A DNA stretch of 41,801 nt from an uncultured Bacilli bacterium (GTDB taxonomy: Bacteria > Bacillota_I > Bacilli_A > RF39 > UBA660), in the NCBI GenBank assembly GCA_934096295.1, contig CAKOLL010000008.1, positions 1 through 41,801 of the forward strand. Direction: 5' to 3'. A program made the translations under genes and the position numbers. Shown here piece by piece: positions 16,957 through 24,710 of the stretch. The notes beneath the pieces are model-generated. The model was not told where the DNA came from and searched no databases. It saw only the letters and a list, made by a program, of their open reading frames with translations. Each line of letters begins with the position of its first letter. The first letter of the stretch is position 1.

Positions 16957-17862
16957 ATGAATTATTATGATGAAGTAAATAGTTATGTTAAAAAAGTAGA
17001 AATAGGAAAAGCTATCAGAGAAACAAATGCTAATATGGAATTAGTAGAGTGTTATTGGAATGTGGGAAGATTAATAGTGGAAGCCCAGGGAGGAAAAGAT
17101 AAATCTAAGTATGGAAATGAGTTGTTAAAGAAATGGTCAGCAAAATTAACAAAAGAATATGGTAAAGGATATGACTACACCAATTTATCTAGATTTAGGC
17201 AGTTATATCTATACTTTCCAATCATTGGGCCAGTGGCCCAACAATTAACATGGACAAATATTTGTAAAATACTTCCCATAAAAGATGAGAATAAAAGAAA
17301 CTATTATATAAATTTATGTTTAGAAAATAACTTATCAAAAAGAGAGTTAGAAAAAGAAATAAAAAGTAATTCATATGAAAGATTAGAACATAAACCAGAT
17401 AAAATTGATATTGTTGTTCCTGCAAAAGTACCGGCAATAGTCAACAATTTTAAAAATCCAATATTACTTAAATTAAAAGATAAAGAAATAAAAACAGAAA
17501 GTGATTTAGAAAAATTAATTTATTCACAATTAAGTTGTGTGTTTTTACAATTAGGTAAAGGATTTACTTGGGTAGGAAATCAATATAAAGTTAGTGATGG
17601 AAATAAAAACTACTTTATAGACATGTTACTTTATAATGTTAAATATAACTGTTATGTAGTAGTAGAAATAAAATGTAGAAAACTTAAAAAAGAAGATAAA
17701 GGACAAGTGGAATTCTATATGAATTTAGTTGATAACTATGTTAAAGAACCAAGCAATAACCCAACGATAGGAATAATTATCACAAAAGACCAAAATAAGT
17801 TTGTGGCAAACTTTGTTAGAAGTGAAAAACTAGTCCCACTTACATATGAATTAGTAAAATAA
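16957..17862 (+). CDS. DUF1016 / YhcG-type PD-(D/E)XK nuclease family protein
   Basis: Residues 1-135 match the DUF1016 N-terminal domain (ECYWNVGRLIVEAQGG, YGNELLKKWSAKLTKEYGKG, then QQLTWTNICKILPIKDENKR). The C-terminal domain is a PD-(D/E)XK nuclease fold: YFIDMLLYN (Asp222), VVVEIKCRK (Glu237, Lys239) and GQVEFYMNLVDN. At 301 residues it is shorter than typical members of about 350 or more. Codons for residues 90-95 form a palindrome. AAGGAGG precedes the ATG. A partial second copy starts 12 bases after the stop. Members of this family are frequent in mobile and defence regions; their substrate is not established. Confidence 0.88.
   Translation: MNYYDEVNSYVKKVEIGKAIRETNANMELVECYWNVGRLIVEAQGGKDKSKYGNELLKKWSAKLTKEYGKGYDYTNLSRFRQLYLYFPIIGPVAQQLTWTNICKILPIKDENKRNYYINLCLENNLSKRELEKEIKSNSYERLEHKPDKIDIVVPAKVPAIVNNFKNPILLKLKDKEIKTESDLEKLIYSQLSCVFLQLGKGFTWVGNQYKVSDGNKNYFIDMLLYNVKYNCYVVVEIKCRKLKKEDKGQVEFYMNLVDNYVKEPSNNPTIGIIITKDQNKFVANFVRSEKLVPLTYELVK
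17225..17241 (+). repeat. palindrome 1 inside the DUF1016 gene
   Basis: TTGGGCCA and TGGCCCAA, eight-base arms around a single G (17233). Two mismatched pairs outside, then three further pairs, extend the symmetry to 17220-17246. It is GC-rich in an otherwise AT-rich gene. The centre CCAGTGG is shared with two other copies downstream. Confidence 0.85.
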
Positions 17863-17874
17863 AGGAGGAAACAA

Positions 17875-18279
17875 ATGAATTATTATGATGAAGTAAATAG
17901 TTATGTTAAAAAAGTAGAGATAGGAAAAGCAATTAGAGAAACAAATGCTAATAGGGAATTAGTAGAATGTTATTGGAATGAAGGTAGATTAATAGTTGAA
18001 GCTCAAGGCGGAAAAGAGAAAGCTAAATATGGTAATGAACTATTAAAAATATGGGCAGAAAAGCTAACTGAGGAATATGGAAAAGGCTACACATATGCAA
18101 ATTTAGCACGATTTCGCCAATTTTATTTGTGTTTTCCAATATTCGCTCCAGTGGAGCGAATATTGAATTGGACAATAATAAAGGTGATTTTACCAATAAA
18201 AAATGAAAATAAAAGAAATTATTATATTAATTTATGTTTAGAAAACAATTTGTCAAGAAGGGAATTAGAAAAAAACTAA
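17875..18279 (+). pseudogene. truncated second copy of DUF1016 (N-terminal domain only)
   Basis: The first 130 codons closely repeat the preceding gene: the opening MNYYDEVNSYVKKVEIGKAI is identical, and the ribosome site (AAAGGAGG) is similar. After NNLSRRELEK the frame meets a stop where the upstream copy continues to its nuclease domain, giving 134 residues and no catalytic part. DNA after the stop resembles an earlier part of the same gene, so a deletion or recombination joined two copies. It could still be translated as a DNA- or partner-binding fragment, but decay is the simpler reading. Confidence 0.75.
18137..18165 (+). repeat. palindrome 2 inside the truncated DUF1016 copy
   Basis: A perfect 29-base palindrome with 14-base arms (CAATATTCGCTCCA and its complement) around G 18151. 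It lies at the position equivalent to palindrome 1 with no length difference, but several arm bases are changed on both sides together. Confidence 0.9.
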
Positions 18280-18430
18280 CAGAGGAATATGGCAAAGGTT
18301 AATTATATGAACTTAGCTAGATTAGATTTAGGAAATTTTTTTAATTCGATTATATTTTGTCACTTACATATTAACTAGATTATATTTGTTGCTTCCAATA
18401 TTGGGCCCAGTGGGCCAAATATTGACATGA
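18266..18430 (+). pseudogene. third, degenerate DUF1016 fragment
   Basis: DNA from about 18270 resembles codons for KLTEEYGKGY.YMNLARL of the first two copies, but with a stop and frame shifts. A second matching part, LYLLLPILGPVGQILT, ends at a stop near 18425. It cannot encode a protein of the family. Together with the two upstream copies it shows repeated duplication and decay at this site. Confidence 0.7.
18396..18424 (+). repeat. palindrome 3 in the degenerate DUF1016 fragment
   Basis: CAATATTGGGCCCA and TGGGCCAAATATTG around G 18410, with 13 of 14 positions paired (one G/A mismatch at 18403/18417). It is at the same aligned position as palindromes 1 and 2 although this copy no longer codes. 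Confidence 0.88.
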
Positions 18431-18486
18431 ATAATAAATAATTTTAAATCTTTGATAAAAAATAAGAAGTCTTTGTTGATAACTTC

Positions 18487-18720
18487 TTATCTTTTGTTAT
18501 TTAATATAGATTTAGGATAAGGTTTACGTTCATCTGTTACATAAAGTATGTAATCAATTGAAGTATTATAATAATCCGCAAGTTTTATTAATTGTCCATA
18601 AGCCATTTCATTTTCTTCAAGTTCATATCTTGCATATTGTTGTTGTGAAATATTTAATATTTTAGCAACATCTTTTTGTTTTAAATCATGGTCTTCTCTA
18701 AGTTCTTTAATTCTATTCAA
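18487..18720 (-). CDS. XRE-family helix-turn-helix transcription regulator
   Basis: A 77-residue DNA-binding protein. The helix-turn-helix is LKQKDVAKILNISQQQYARY, followed by GQLIKLADYYNTSIDYILYV, the usual fifth helix and dimer surface of small XRE repressors. It starts at a TTG (18720) after GGGTGA. It is divergent from the secreted-protein gene at 18835, and two inverted-repeat sites with TACTC/GAGTA half-sites lie between them, so it probably represses that gene and perhaps itself. Confidence 0.88.
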   Translation of the reverse strand: MNRIKELREDHDLKQKDVAKILNISQQQYARYELEENEMAYGQLIKLADYYNTSIDYILYVTDERKPYPKSILNNKR

Positions 18721-18746
18721 TTTTTTTCACCCAGTATAATTTTATC

Positions 18747-18754
18747 TTACTCAG
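18747..18754. promoter_or_regulatory. possible operator half-site
   Basis: TTACTCAG repeats the half-site of the two full operators downstream and lies closer to the XRE gene, where it could take part in autoregulation. Confidence 0.35.
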
Positions 18755-18764
18755 TTTATTTGTA

Positions 18765-18793
18765 TTGATTTTTACTCAGAAAATGAGTATAAT
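18765..18793 (+). promoter_or_regulatory. sigma-A promoter of the secreted-protein gene, with operator in the spacer
   Basis: TTGATT (18765-18770), a 17-base spacer and TATAAT (18788-18793). The operator at 18773-18789 fills the spacer and touches the -10 box, so a bound repressor would block RNA polymerase. Confidence 0.75.
18773..18789. promoter_or_regulatory. XRE operator 1
   Basis: TACTCA-GAAAA-TGAGTA, a perfect inverted repeat with six-base arms and a five-base spacer, within the promoter of the gene at 18835 and next to the XRE gene. Confidence 0.7.
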
Positions 18794-18801
18794 TAATATA
18801 G

Positions 18802-18820
18802 TTACTCATAAAACGAGTAA
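18802..18820. promoter_or_regulatory. XRE operator 2
   Basis: TTACTC-ATAAAAC-GAGTAA, an inverted repeat with the same half-site as operator 1, centred just after the expected transcription start, about 22 bases before the ATG. Confidence 0.65.
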
Positions 18821-18834
18821 AAGATGGAGATGCT

Positions 18835-20085
18835 ATGAAGAAAAAAATAATTATACTAGGGGTTTTAATGGGGACTGTTTTAACATTATTTTTAAATTCA
18901 AATAATAAATCTGAAGAAATAAGTAAAACAAATCAAAAAAACAAGTTGTTAACAATGAATTTAGAACAAACAGCAGGGGCTGGAGACTACAAAACTGTAA
19001 CACAGAGTGAGTGGCCAACAGATGGATATAAATTTAATACAGAATTATCAAGATGTGAAAATGGTTCAACATTAAATTGGGATGATACTAAGAAAGCAGT
19101 AATAATGCAAGGAAATATATCAGATAAATGTTATGTTTATTTTGATATTGCTTCAACAATGACCATTGCAGAATATGTTATTTCACAATACACGGGAGTA
19201 CAAGGAGAGAACAATATTTATTATCATGACAGCAGTTTAGAAAATGGTGCTAGTGATAATTCGTATCGTTATGCGGGTTCAAGGGATGCCACAAATAACT
19301 TCGTATGCTTTGGAACGAATGAAAGACCATGCCCAGAAGATAATTTGTATAGAATAATAGGCGTGTTTGATGAAAATAATCATGGTAATGCTGGAAAACA
19401 CCTTGTAAAGTTAATAAAATACACAAAAGCCAACAATGAATTATTAGGTACAGATGGAGCATACTATAGTTCAGATTATAAATGGACTAATTTAGAAACT
19501 TGTCCTAACCAACTTGCTTATTCAAGTAATTCAATAATTCAACTAGCAAATAAAAATATAATTGCTGCACCTAACCCAAACAATGGAACATGTACTGATT
19601 GGCAATACTCAGATTTAAATACTATAAACTTAAATAATAATTTTATAAATAATATTGGAGAAACTTGGACAAAATTTATTATAAATAATAATTGGTATAC
19701 AAGTAACATTTCAAGTAGAAGTTTAACAGTTAAGGAAATCCATCAAGAAGAAATAAAAGATGGCTCAAAAAAATATAGTTCGAAAATAGGATTAATATAT
19801 GTGAGTGATTATGGATTTGCAGCAACCCCTGATATATGGACAACAAATATGGTTTCATATCCTTGTGATACTGAAAAATGTTGGTTAAATACAGGTAAGT
19901 ATACAGAATGGACAATAACAGTTCTCGATAGTGATGTTTTAACAATATACATGAGTAGTGGATTGTCAAACGTAAGTGGAGTTACTAATTATTATTCCGT
20001 TAGACCTACATTTTACCTTAACTCAGATGTAGCTTACAAATCAGGAACAGGTACTTCTTCTGACCCAATAATTATCGGAGATTAA
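18835..20085 (+). CDS. secreted surface protein, DUF6273-like C-terminal region
   Basis: The N-terminus (MKKKIIILGVLMGTVLTLFL) is a signal peptide or signal anchor. The mature part has many paired cysteines (for example YPCDTEKCW) that suggest disulfides. The C-terminal half, with NLYRIIGVF, a WT..V.DSD stretch and YSVRPTFYLNSDVAYKSGTG, resembles modules of unknown function (DUF6273-like) that occur in surface proteins of gut Firmicutes. No sorting signal or membrane tail is seen. The promoter carries operators for the divergent XRE regulator, so expression is probably switched. Binding target unknown. Confidence 0.7.
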   Translation: MKKKIIILGVLMGTVLTLFLNSNNKSEEISKTNQKNKLLTMNLEQTAGAGDYKTVTQSEWPTDGYKFNTELSRCENGSTLNWDDTKKAVIMQGNISDKCYVYFDIASTMTIAEYVISQYTGVQGENNIYYHDSSLENGASDNSYRYAGSRDATNNFVCFGTNERPCPEDNLYRIIGVFDENNHGNAGKHLVKLIKYTKANNELLGTDGAYYSSDYKWTNLETCPNQLAYSSNSIIQLANKNIIAAPNPNNGTCTDWQYSDLNTINLNNNFINNIGETWTKFIINNNWYTSNISSRSLTVKEIHQEEIKDGSKKYSSKIGLIYVSDYGFAATPDIWTTNMVSYPCDTEKCWLNTGKYTEWTITVLDSDVLTIYMSSGLSNVSGVTNYYSVRPTFYLNSDVAYKSGTGTSSDPIIIGD

Positions 20086-20124
20086 ATTTCCTCGACAATC
20101 ATATAATTAATAAGGTGATACTCT

Positions 20125-20370
20125 ATGCATATTAAAGATACCCTTGTTAATTTTTTATATGATAAAGAATATTTTATATCAATTTATGATAATTTTATTC
20201 ATGTATTTAATTATAAAGAGTTAATAAGTCTGACAAGTAAACTAGTTATTTTAAAATTAGATAAATTTAAATTAGAAATTAAAGGTGAAGATTTATTTAT
20301 AACTAAAATGATGCCAAATGAAATATTAATCCGTGGAGTTATCAAGAATGTAGGTATCAATTATGAATAA
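20125..20370 (+). CDS. yqfC: YqfC, YabP/YqfC-family sporulation protein
   Basis: An 81-residue protein of the YabP/YqfC family: an N-terminal part (NFLYDKEYFISIYDNFIHVF) followed by alternating strands with ILIRGVIKNVGI at the end. In Bacillus, yqfC and yqfD are neighbours made in the mother cell under sigma-E. Here the stop overlaps yqfD by eight bases, the same pairing. AAGGTGAT precedes the ATG. The exact role is unknown even in Bacillus. Confidence 0.85.
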   Translation: MHIKDTLVNFLYDKEYFISIYDNFIHVFNYKELISLTSKLVILKLDKFKLEIKGEDLFITKMMPNEILIRGVIKNVGINYE

Positions 20371-21505
20371 GAATATTGTATGGATAGAAAGTAATTGTGA
20401 TAACTATTACAGGTTAATAAGTAAAGTGGAAAGCTTATCTATAAAAATATATGAGGTAAAATATATAGATAAAAAGTTGTATTTAAAAGTAACTAAAACT
20501 GACTATGAAAAAATAAATAAATATATTATAAGTTATAAATTTAAAATTATAAAAAATACCGGTATAAATAAGGTATTAGATTATATTAAGAAAGAAAAAA
20601 TATTTTTAATATCTCTTTTTGTAGGCTTAATTTTCTTTGTTTGTCTAAAAAATATGATATTTAAAATTAATATTATTCATGAAAATAGTAGCATTCGTGA
20701 ACTTATTAAGGATGAACTAGATGAAAATGGTATAAAAGTTTTAAGATTTAAGAAAAGTTATAAAAAGTTAGATGAAATAAGACAAAAAATATTAGATAAA
20801 CATCCCGATAAACTAGATTGGATGGAGTTTGAAGTAAAAGGCATGGTTATAAATGTCAAAATTGAAGAAAGAATTATAACTGATATTAAAAAAGACGATA
20901 GAGTTTGTGATATCGTAGCTAAAAAAAGTGGTGTGATAAATGAAATAAAAATCGAGCAAGGTGAAGGGCTAGTAAACATAAATGACTATGTTAAAGAAGG
21001 CGATGTTTTAATTCGTGGTTCCGTAAAATACAATGAAGAAGATAAAAGATATACCTGTGCATCCGGAGAAATATACGCCACTACTTGGTATACGGGAAGT
21101 ATAAGTATTCCTTTTAAGTATTATGAATACGAAAAACAAAATGATAAAAGATACAATTTAGTCTGGGAATATAATGATAATAAACATGAAATATTTAGAA
21201 ATAGATTAGAAAATTATGAAAGTAATTATAAAACATTACTTAAGATATTTGATTTTAATCTTTATATAGATAAGCAAGTAAGTGTCAAAAAAATAGAAAA
21301 AGAATATAGCGAAGAAGAAGCATTAGAAGTAGGAATAAATAAAGTTATTGAAGCAACAGAAAAAAAACTAACTAAAAAAGACACTATAATTGATAAAAAA
21401 GTTTTGAAAAAAGTTAAAAATAATAGTACAATGGATATAGATGTATTTGTGGTAGTAAAAGAACTAATAAGTACACAAAAAGAAATAGAAATAGAAAAGG
21501 ATTGA
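20363..21505 (+). CDS. yqfD: YqfD sporulation membrane protein
   Basis: A 380-residue single-pass membrane protein. Residues 1-75 are cytoplasmic, a hydrophobic helix lies at about 80-97, and the extracytoplasmic part contains the typical family features: LDWMEFEVKGMVINVKIEER, VAKKSGVINEIKIEQGE and GDVLIRGSVKY. In Bacillus yqfD belongs to the sigma-E regulon and its loss impairs sporulation. It begins inside yqfC and is followed closely by a VanZ-like gene, where Bacillus has phoH and yqfF. Confidence 0.93.
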   Translation: MNKNIVWIESNCDNYYRLISKVESLSIKIYEVKYIDKKLYLKVTKTDYEKINKYIISYKFKIIKNTGINKVLDYIKKEKIFLISLFVGLIFFVCLKNMIFKINIIHENSSIRELIKDELDENGIKVLRFKKSYKKLDEIRQKILDKHPDKLDWMEFEVKGMVINVKIEERIITDIKKDDRVCDIVAKKSGVINEIKIEQGEGLVNINDYVKEGDVLIRGSVKYNEEDKRYTCASGEIYATTWYTGSISIPFKYYEYEKQNDKRYNLVWEYNDNKHEIFRNRLENYESNYKTLLKIFDFNLYIDKQVSVKKIEKEYSEEEALEVGINKVIEATEKKLTKKDTIIDKKVLKKVKNNSTMDIDVFVVVKELISTQKEIEIEKD

Positions 21506-21510
21506 TTAGG

Positions 21511-22128
21511 ATGTTTTTAAATACAATTAGAGCGGTATTAAATGATAATTGGCCAGTACTAGTAATATTCATTGTAACTCTTGTTAGTATGAGATTCTTT
21601 TATCTTAGAGCTCATCGTGAAAAAGTATATTTTTACAAAGAATTTTTTGGAATAATATCAATAGTTTATTTATTTTTATTATTTCAACTTCTTACTAAAG
21701 TAGAGTTAAATGATGGTAGTGGTTATAACTTAGTACCATTTACAGAAATATTTAGATATAAAATAGGTAGTAATCTTTTTATATATAATGTTGTTGGAAA
21801 TATATTAGCTTTTGTTGTATTTGGATTAATTGTTTCTTATTATATTAAACCTAAAACTGTCATGGCACCATTTTTGATATCTTTAGTAGTATCAGCAACC
21901 GTAGAGTTTGTGCAACTTAATATAGGTAGAAGTTTTGATGTTGATGATATTATTTTAAATGTTTTAGGTTGTATAATTGGTTATTTATTATATATTGGTC
22001 TTACAGCCATACATAATCATTTACCAAAATCATTACAAAAAGAAGGAATAATTAACATTATATGTTTCATTCTTTTAATAATTATGGTATTATATATACT
22101 TAAAGTGATGGGGGTGATTTTCTTTTGA
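21511..22128 (+). CDS. VanZ-family membrane protein
   Basis: A 205-residue protein with four or five membrane helices. VanZ-family marks are NLVPFTEIFRY, NVVGNILAFVVFG, SATVEFVQLNIGRSFDVDD and ILNVLGCIIGY. The family is linked to teicoplanin resistance in Enterococcus but is widespread and of uncertain biochemical function. I chose ATG 21511 because AAGGA (21497-21501) is ten bases away; the TTG at 21502 is too close. It sits between yqfD and ybeY and overlaps ybeY by four bases, so it belongs to the core operon. Confidence 0.82.
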   Translation: MFLNTIRAVLNDNWPVLVIFIVTLVSMRFFYLRAHREKVYFYKEFFGIISIVYLFLLFQLLTKVELNDGSGYNLVPFTEIFRYKIGSNLFIYNVVGNILAFVVFGLIVSYYIKPKTVMAPFLISLVVSATVEFVQLNIGRSFDVDDIILNVLGCIIGYLLYIGLTAIHNHLPKSLQKEGIINIICFILLIIMVLYILKVMGVIFF

Positions 22129-22574
22129 ATCACTATGAAATAATAAATGAATATAATGGAGAAATAAAATATGATTTTCTACCCAAAATAATTGATAAAT
22201 GTTTAGAAATGGAACATGTAGAAAATGCAGTATTTTCAATAATATTTATTGATGATGAAAAGATGCATGAATTAAATAAAACATATCGAGATATTGATAG
22301 AACAACAGATGTTTTATCATTTGCTTATGAAGATAATGAAACAATTGAGTGTGATTATCGCATGCTTGGAGAAATATTTGTAAGTATTCCCAAGATGAAA
22401 GGACAAGCTATAGAATATGGACATAGCGAAACCAGAGAATTATCATTTTTGGTAGTTCATGGAATATTACATCTTTTAGGTTATGATCACACTTTAGGAA
22501 AAAAAGAAGAAAAAGAAATGTTTAGTCGTCAGGAGTTGGTATTAAATGAGTTTGAAGAAACAAGAAAAGCATAA
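22125..22574 (+). CDS. ybeY: endoribonuclease YbeY (rRNA maturation factor)
   Basis: YbeY is a zinc-dependent RNase needed for 16S rRNA 3'-end maturation and ribosome quality control. The metal site HGILHLLGYDH is intact, preceded by the family motif RTTDVLSFAYE and followed by KKEEKEMFSRQE. Length 149 residues is normal. It starts at TTG 22125, seven bases after GGGGGTGAT and overlapping the VanZ stop. Its end overlaps dgkA by 29 bases. Confidence 0.96.
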   Translation: MNHYEIINEYNGEIKYDFLPKIIDKCLEMEHVENAVFSIIFIDDEKMHELNKTYRDIDRTTDVLSFAYEDNETIECDYRMLGEIFVSIPKMKGQAIEYGHSETRELSFLVVHGILHLLGYDHTLGKKEEKEMFSRQELVLNEFEETRKA

Positions 22575-22941
22575 GAAAATGGGATTTCAAAGATTTTTAA
22601 ATAGTATTAAGTTTTCAATTGATGGATTAGTTAATGCTTATCAAAATGAACAAAGTTTATGGTTACATGCAATATGCACTATAGGTATTATAATATTAGG
22701 ATTTTTATTACAAATAAGCTTCATTCAATGGGCTATTATAGTTATTGCCCTAGTAATAGTTTTAGCGGTGGAACTTCTTAATACCGCAATTGAAGCAACC
22801 GTAGATTTAGTTACGAAAGAAATTCATCCTCTAGCTAAAGTTGCTAAAGATTGTGGAAGTGCAGCAGCTTTTGTAAGTAGTATTATGGTATTTATCATTT
22901 GTTGTTTTATTTTCATTCCTAAAATTATAGCATTATTTTAA
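22546..22941 (+). CDS. dgkA: undecaprenol / diacylglycerol kinase (DgkA family)
   Basis: A small integral membrane kinase. In Gram-positive bacteria the family phosphorylates undecaprenol, supplying the lipid carrier for wall synthesis. The 131-residue protein has a cytoplasmic N-terminal helix (QRFLNSIKFSIDGLVNAYQN), three membrane helices and the catalytic motif VELLNTAIEATVDL. Ribosome site AGGAG lies inside ybeY. It is followed after 11 bases by era, as in Bacillus. Confidence 0.95.
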   Translation: MSLKKQEKHKKMGFQRFLNSIKFSIDGLVNAYQNEQSLWLHAICTIGIIILGFLLQISFIQWAIIVIALVIVLAVELLNTAIEATVDLVTKEIHPLAKVAKDCGSAAAFVSSIMVFIICCFIFIPKIIALF

Positions 22942-22952
22942 AGAGGTAAGTT

Positions 22953-23840
22953 ATGAAGAGTGGATTTGTAAGTATAATCGGAAGACCTAATGTTGGCAAA
23001 AGTACATTAATAAATACTATAATTAATAGAAAAGTTGCCATAACTAGTAATGTTTCAGGAACAACTAGAAACATTATCCAAGGGATATACAATGATTCAG
23101 ATACCCAAATAGTTTTTGTGGATACTCCAGGAATACATAAACCTATAAATAGATTAGGTAAAGTATTAAATAAAGAGGCTTTAGCTCTAACTAAAGATGT
23201 TGATTTAATTTTATTTGTGGTTGATGTTGCATCAGGTATAGGTAAAGGAGACATGTTTATTTTAGAAAGCTTAAAAAATAATGATGTTCCTGTTATCCTT
23301 GTTCTTAACAAAATTGATGAAATAACAACTGAAAAACTATTTAAAACAATTGATGAATTTAAAGATATATATCCTTTCGTAGAAGTAGTCCCTACATCAG
23401 GACTTAAAAATGATAATGTAGATCACTTAATAAGTGTCATTAAAAAATATTTACATGATGAAGTAAAATATTTTCCTGATGAATACTATACCTCAAGTAG
23501 TATGAAATTTATGGCCAGTGAAATAGTAAGAGAAAAATTACTTCAAGTAACAGAAGATGAAATACCCCACAGTATTACATGTATAACAACTCTTTTTGAA
23601 GAAAAGAAAGACATTGTAAATATTAGTGTAGATATCATCGTAGATAGAGATAATATAAAAAGAATAATAATAGGAAAAAATGGCAGTAGATTAAAAACTG
23701 TAGGTACACTAGCAAGAGCAGAAATTGAAAGTGAACTAGTTGGAAAAAAAGTTTATTTAGAGTTATTTGTAAAAACAATTAAGAACTGGAAAGATAAAGA
23801 AAAGTATTTAGTTGAATTAGGTTTTATAGATAATGAATAA
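22953..23840 (+). CDS. era: GTPase Era
   Basis: Era binds 16S rRNA and helps assemble the 30S subunit. The 295-residue protein has G1 GRPNVGKST, switch region with TTR, G3 DTPGIHKP and G4 NKID, then a KH RNA-binding domain with IIIGKNGSRLKTVGTLARAE near the C-terminus. AGAGGTAAG precedes the ATG. It is in the expected place between dgkA and recO. Confidence 0.98.
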   Translation: MKSGFVSIIGRPNVGKSTLINTIINRKVAITSNVSGTTRNIIQGIYNDSDTQIVFVDTPGIHKPINRLGKVLNKEALALTKDVDLILFVVDVASGIGKGDMFILESLKNNDVPVILVLNKIDEITTEKLFKTIDEFKDIYPFVEVVPTSGLKNDNVDHLISVIKKYLHDEVKYFPDEYYTSSSMKFMASEIVREKLLQVTEDEIPHSITCITTLFEEKKDIVNISVDIIVDRDNIKRIIIGKNGSRLKTVGTLARAEIESELVGKKVYLELFVKTIKNWKDKEKYLVELGFIDNE

Positions 23841-23851
23841 AATAAAAATAA

Positions 23852-23876
23852 ATCACCCAATATATATTTAGGTGAT
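23852..23876 (+). promoter_or_regulatory. small hairpin that includes the yqzL ribosome site
   Basis: ATCACC (23852-23857) pairs with GGTGAT (23871-23876), which is the ribosome site of yqzL. The six-bp stem has a 13-base AT-rich loop, so it is weak. It could modulate translation or be chance. Confidence 0.3.
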
Positions 23877-23880
23877 AAAA

Positions 23881-23970
23881 ATGAATAAAGAAGAAGCATG
23901 GAAAAAGTTTCAAGAATCAGGAAAAGTAGAAGATTATCTTAAGTACAAAGAAGTAGAAAAGAAGGATTAG
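23881..23970 (+). CDS. yqzL: YqzL-like microprotein
   Basis: A 29-residue reading frame between era and recO, where Bacillus has yqzL. The product reads AWKKFQESGKVEDYLKYKEV after a short start, matching the family pattern of a Trp, a Phe, a Gly and YL-YK. AGGTGAT is correctly spaced before the ATG. Position, ribosome site and residue pattern together support a real gene. Its function is not known in any organism to my knowledge. Confidence 0.75.
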   Translation: MNKEEAWKKFQESGKVEDYLKYKEVEKKD

Positions 23971-23972
23971 AA

Positions 23973-24701
23973 GTGAACACAGAAGTAGATGGATTTGTTT
24001 TAAGTGAAACACCATATGGAGAAACAAGTAAAATTATAAACGTTTTTACTCGTGAGTATGGGGTAATAGGTATAATGTGTAAAGGTGCTAAATCTTTAAA
24101 AAATAGATATCGTGTACCAACTATGAAATTTAGTTTCAGTCATTTTAACATTATATATAAAGAAAACAAATTATCTACCTTAGTAAGTGCAGATGTTATA
24201 AATCCTTTAAAAACTATCAAGAGTGATATTCTTTTGGTAAGTTTTTTGGCGTACATAACAGAACTAACTAGTCAAGTAGTTAAGCAAAGTAGCGATATAG
24301 AAAACATCTATGATGATTTTATTAAGGTAGTATTAAAGTTAGAAAATGGCTTAGATCCAGTAGTTTTAACTAATATTTTAGAAATTAAGTATCTTGAATA
24401 TCTGGGTGTTTTATTTAATTTAGATGAATGTGTACTATGTGGAAACAAGAATAATATTGCCACATTTGACCCAGACAAGGGTGGTTATATCTGTATAAAT
24501 TGTTTAACTAATGAAATAATTGTGGATAAAAAAATAATAAAAATGATAAGAATGTATTATTTTGTAAATATTGATTCTATTAAAGAAATAAAAGTTGATG
24601 ACGAAACAAAAAATACAATTAATAAATATTTAGATTTATATTATGATAGATATACAGGACTATATTTAAATAGTAAAGATTTTTTAAAAAAAATTATGTA
24701 G
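23973..24701 (+). CDS. recO: DNA repair protein RecO
   Basis: RecO loads RecA at gaps and anneals single strands within the RecFOR pathway. The 242-residue protein has an N-terminal OB fold (GFVLSETPYGETSKIINVFT, then GVIGIMCKGAKSL), a helical middle and a zinc knuckle (ECVLCGNKNN and GGYICINC). The start is a GTG two bases after the yqzL stop, with AAGGATTAGAA as ribosome site. Gene order era-yqzL-recO is as in Bacillus. Confidence 0.96.
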   Translation: MNTEVDGFVLSETPYGETSKIINVFTREYGVIGIMCKGAKSLKNRYRVPTMKFSFSHFNIIYKENKLSTLVSADVINPLKTIKSDILLVSFLAYITELTSQVVKQSSDIENIYDDFIKVVLKLENGLDPVVLTNILEIKYLEYLGVLFNLDECVLCGNKNNIATFDPDKGGYICINCLTNEIIVDKKIIKMIRMYYFVNIDSIKEIKVDDETKNTINKYLDLYYDRYTGLYLNSKDFLKKIM

Positions 24702-24710
24702 GGTGGTAGT

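Noticed and set aside
14384..22128. Vancomycin resistance cluster (VanY and VanZ-like genes)
   Set aside because: The two genes are 6 kb apart in unrelated operons and there is no vanH, ligase or vanX; both families are common in non-resistant bacteria.
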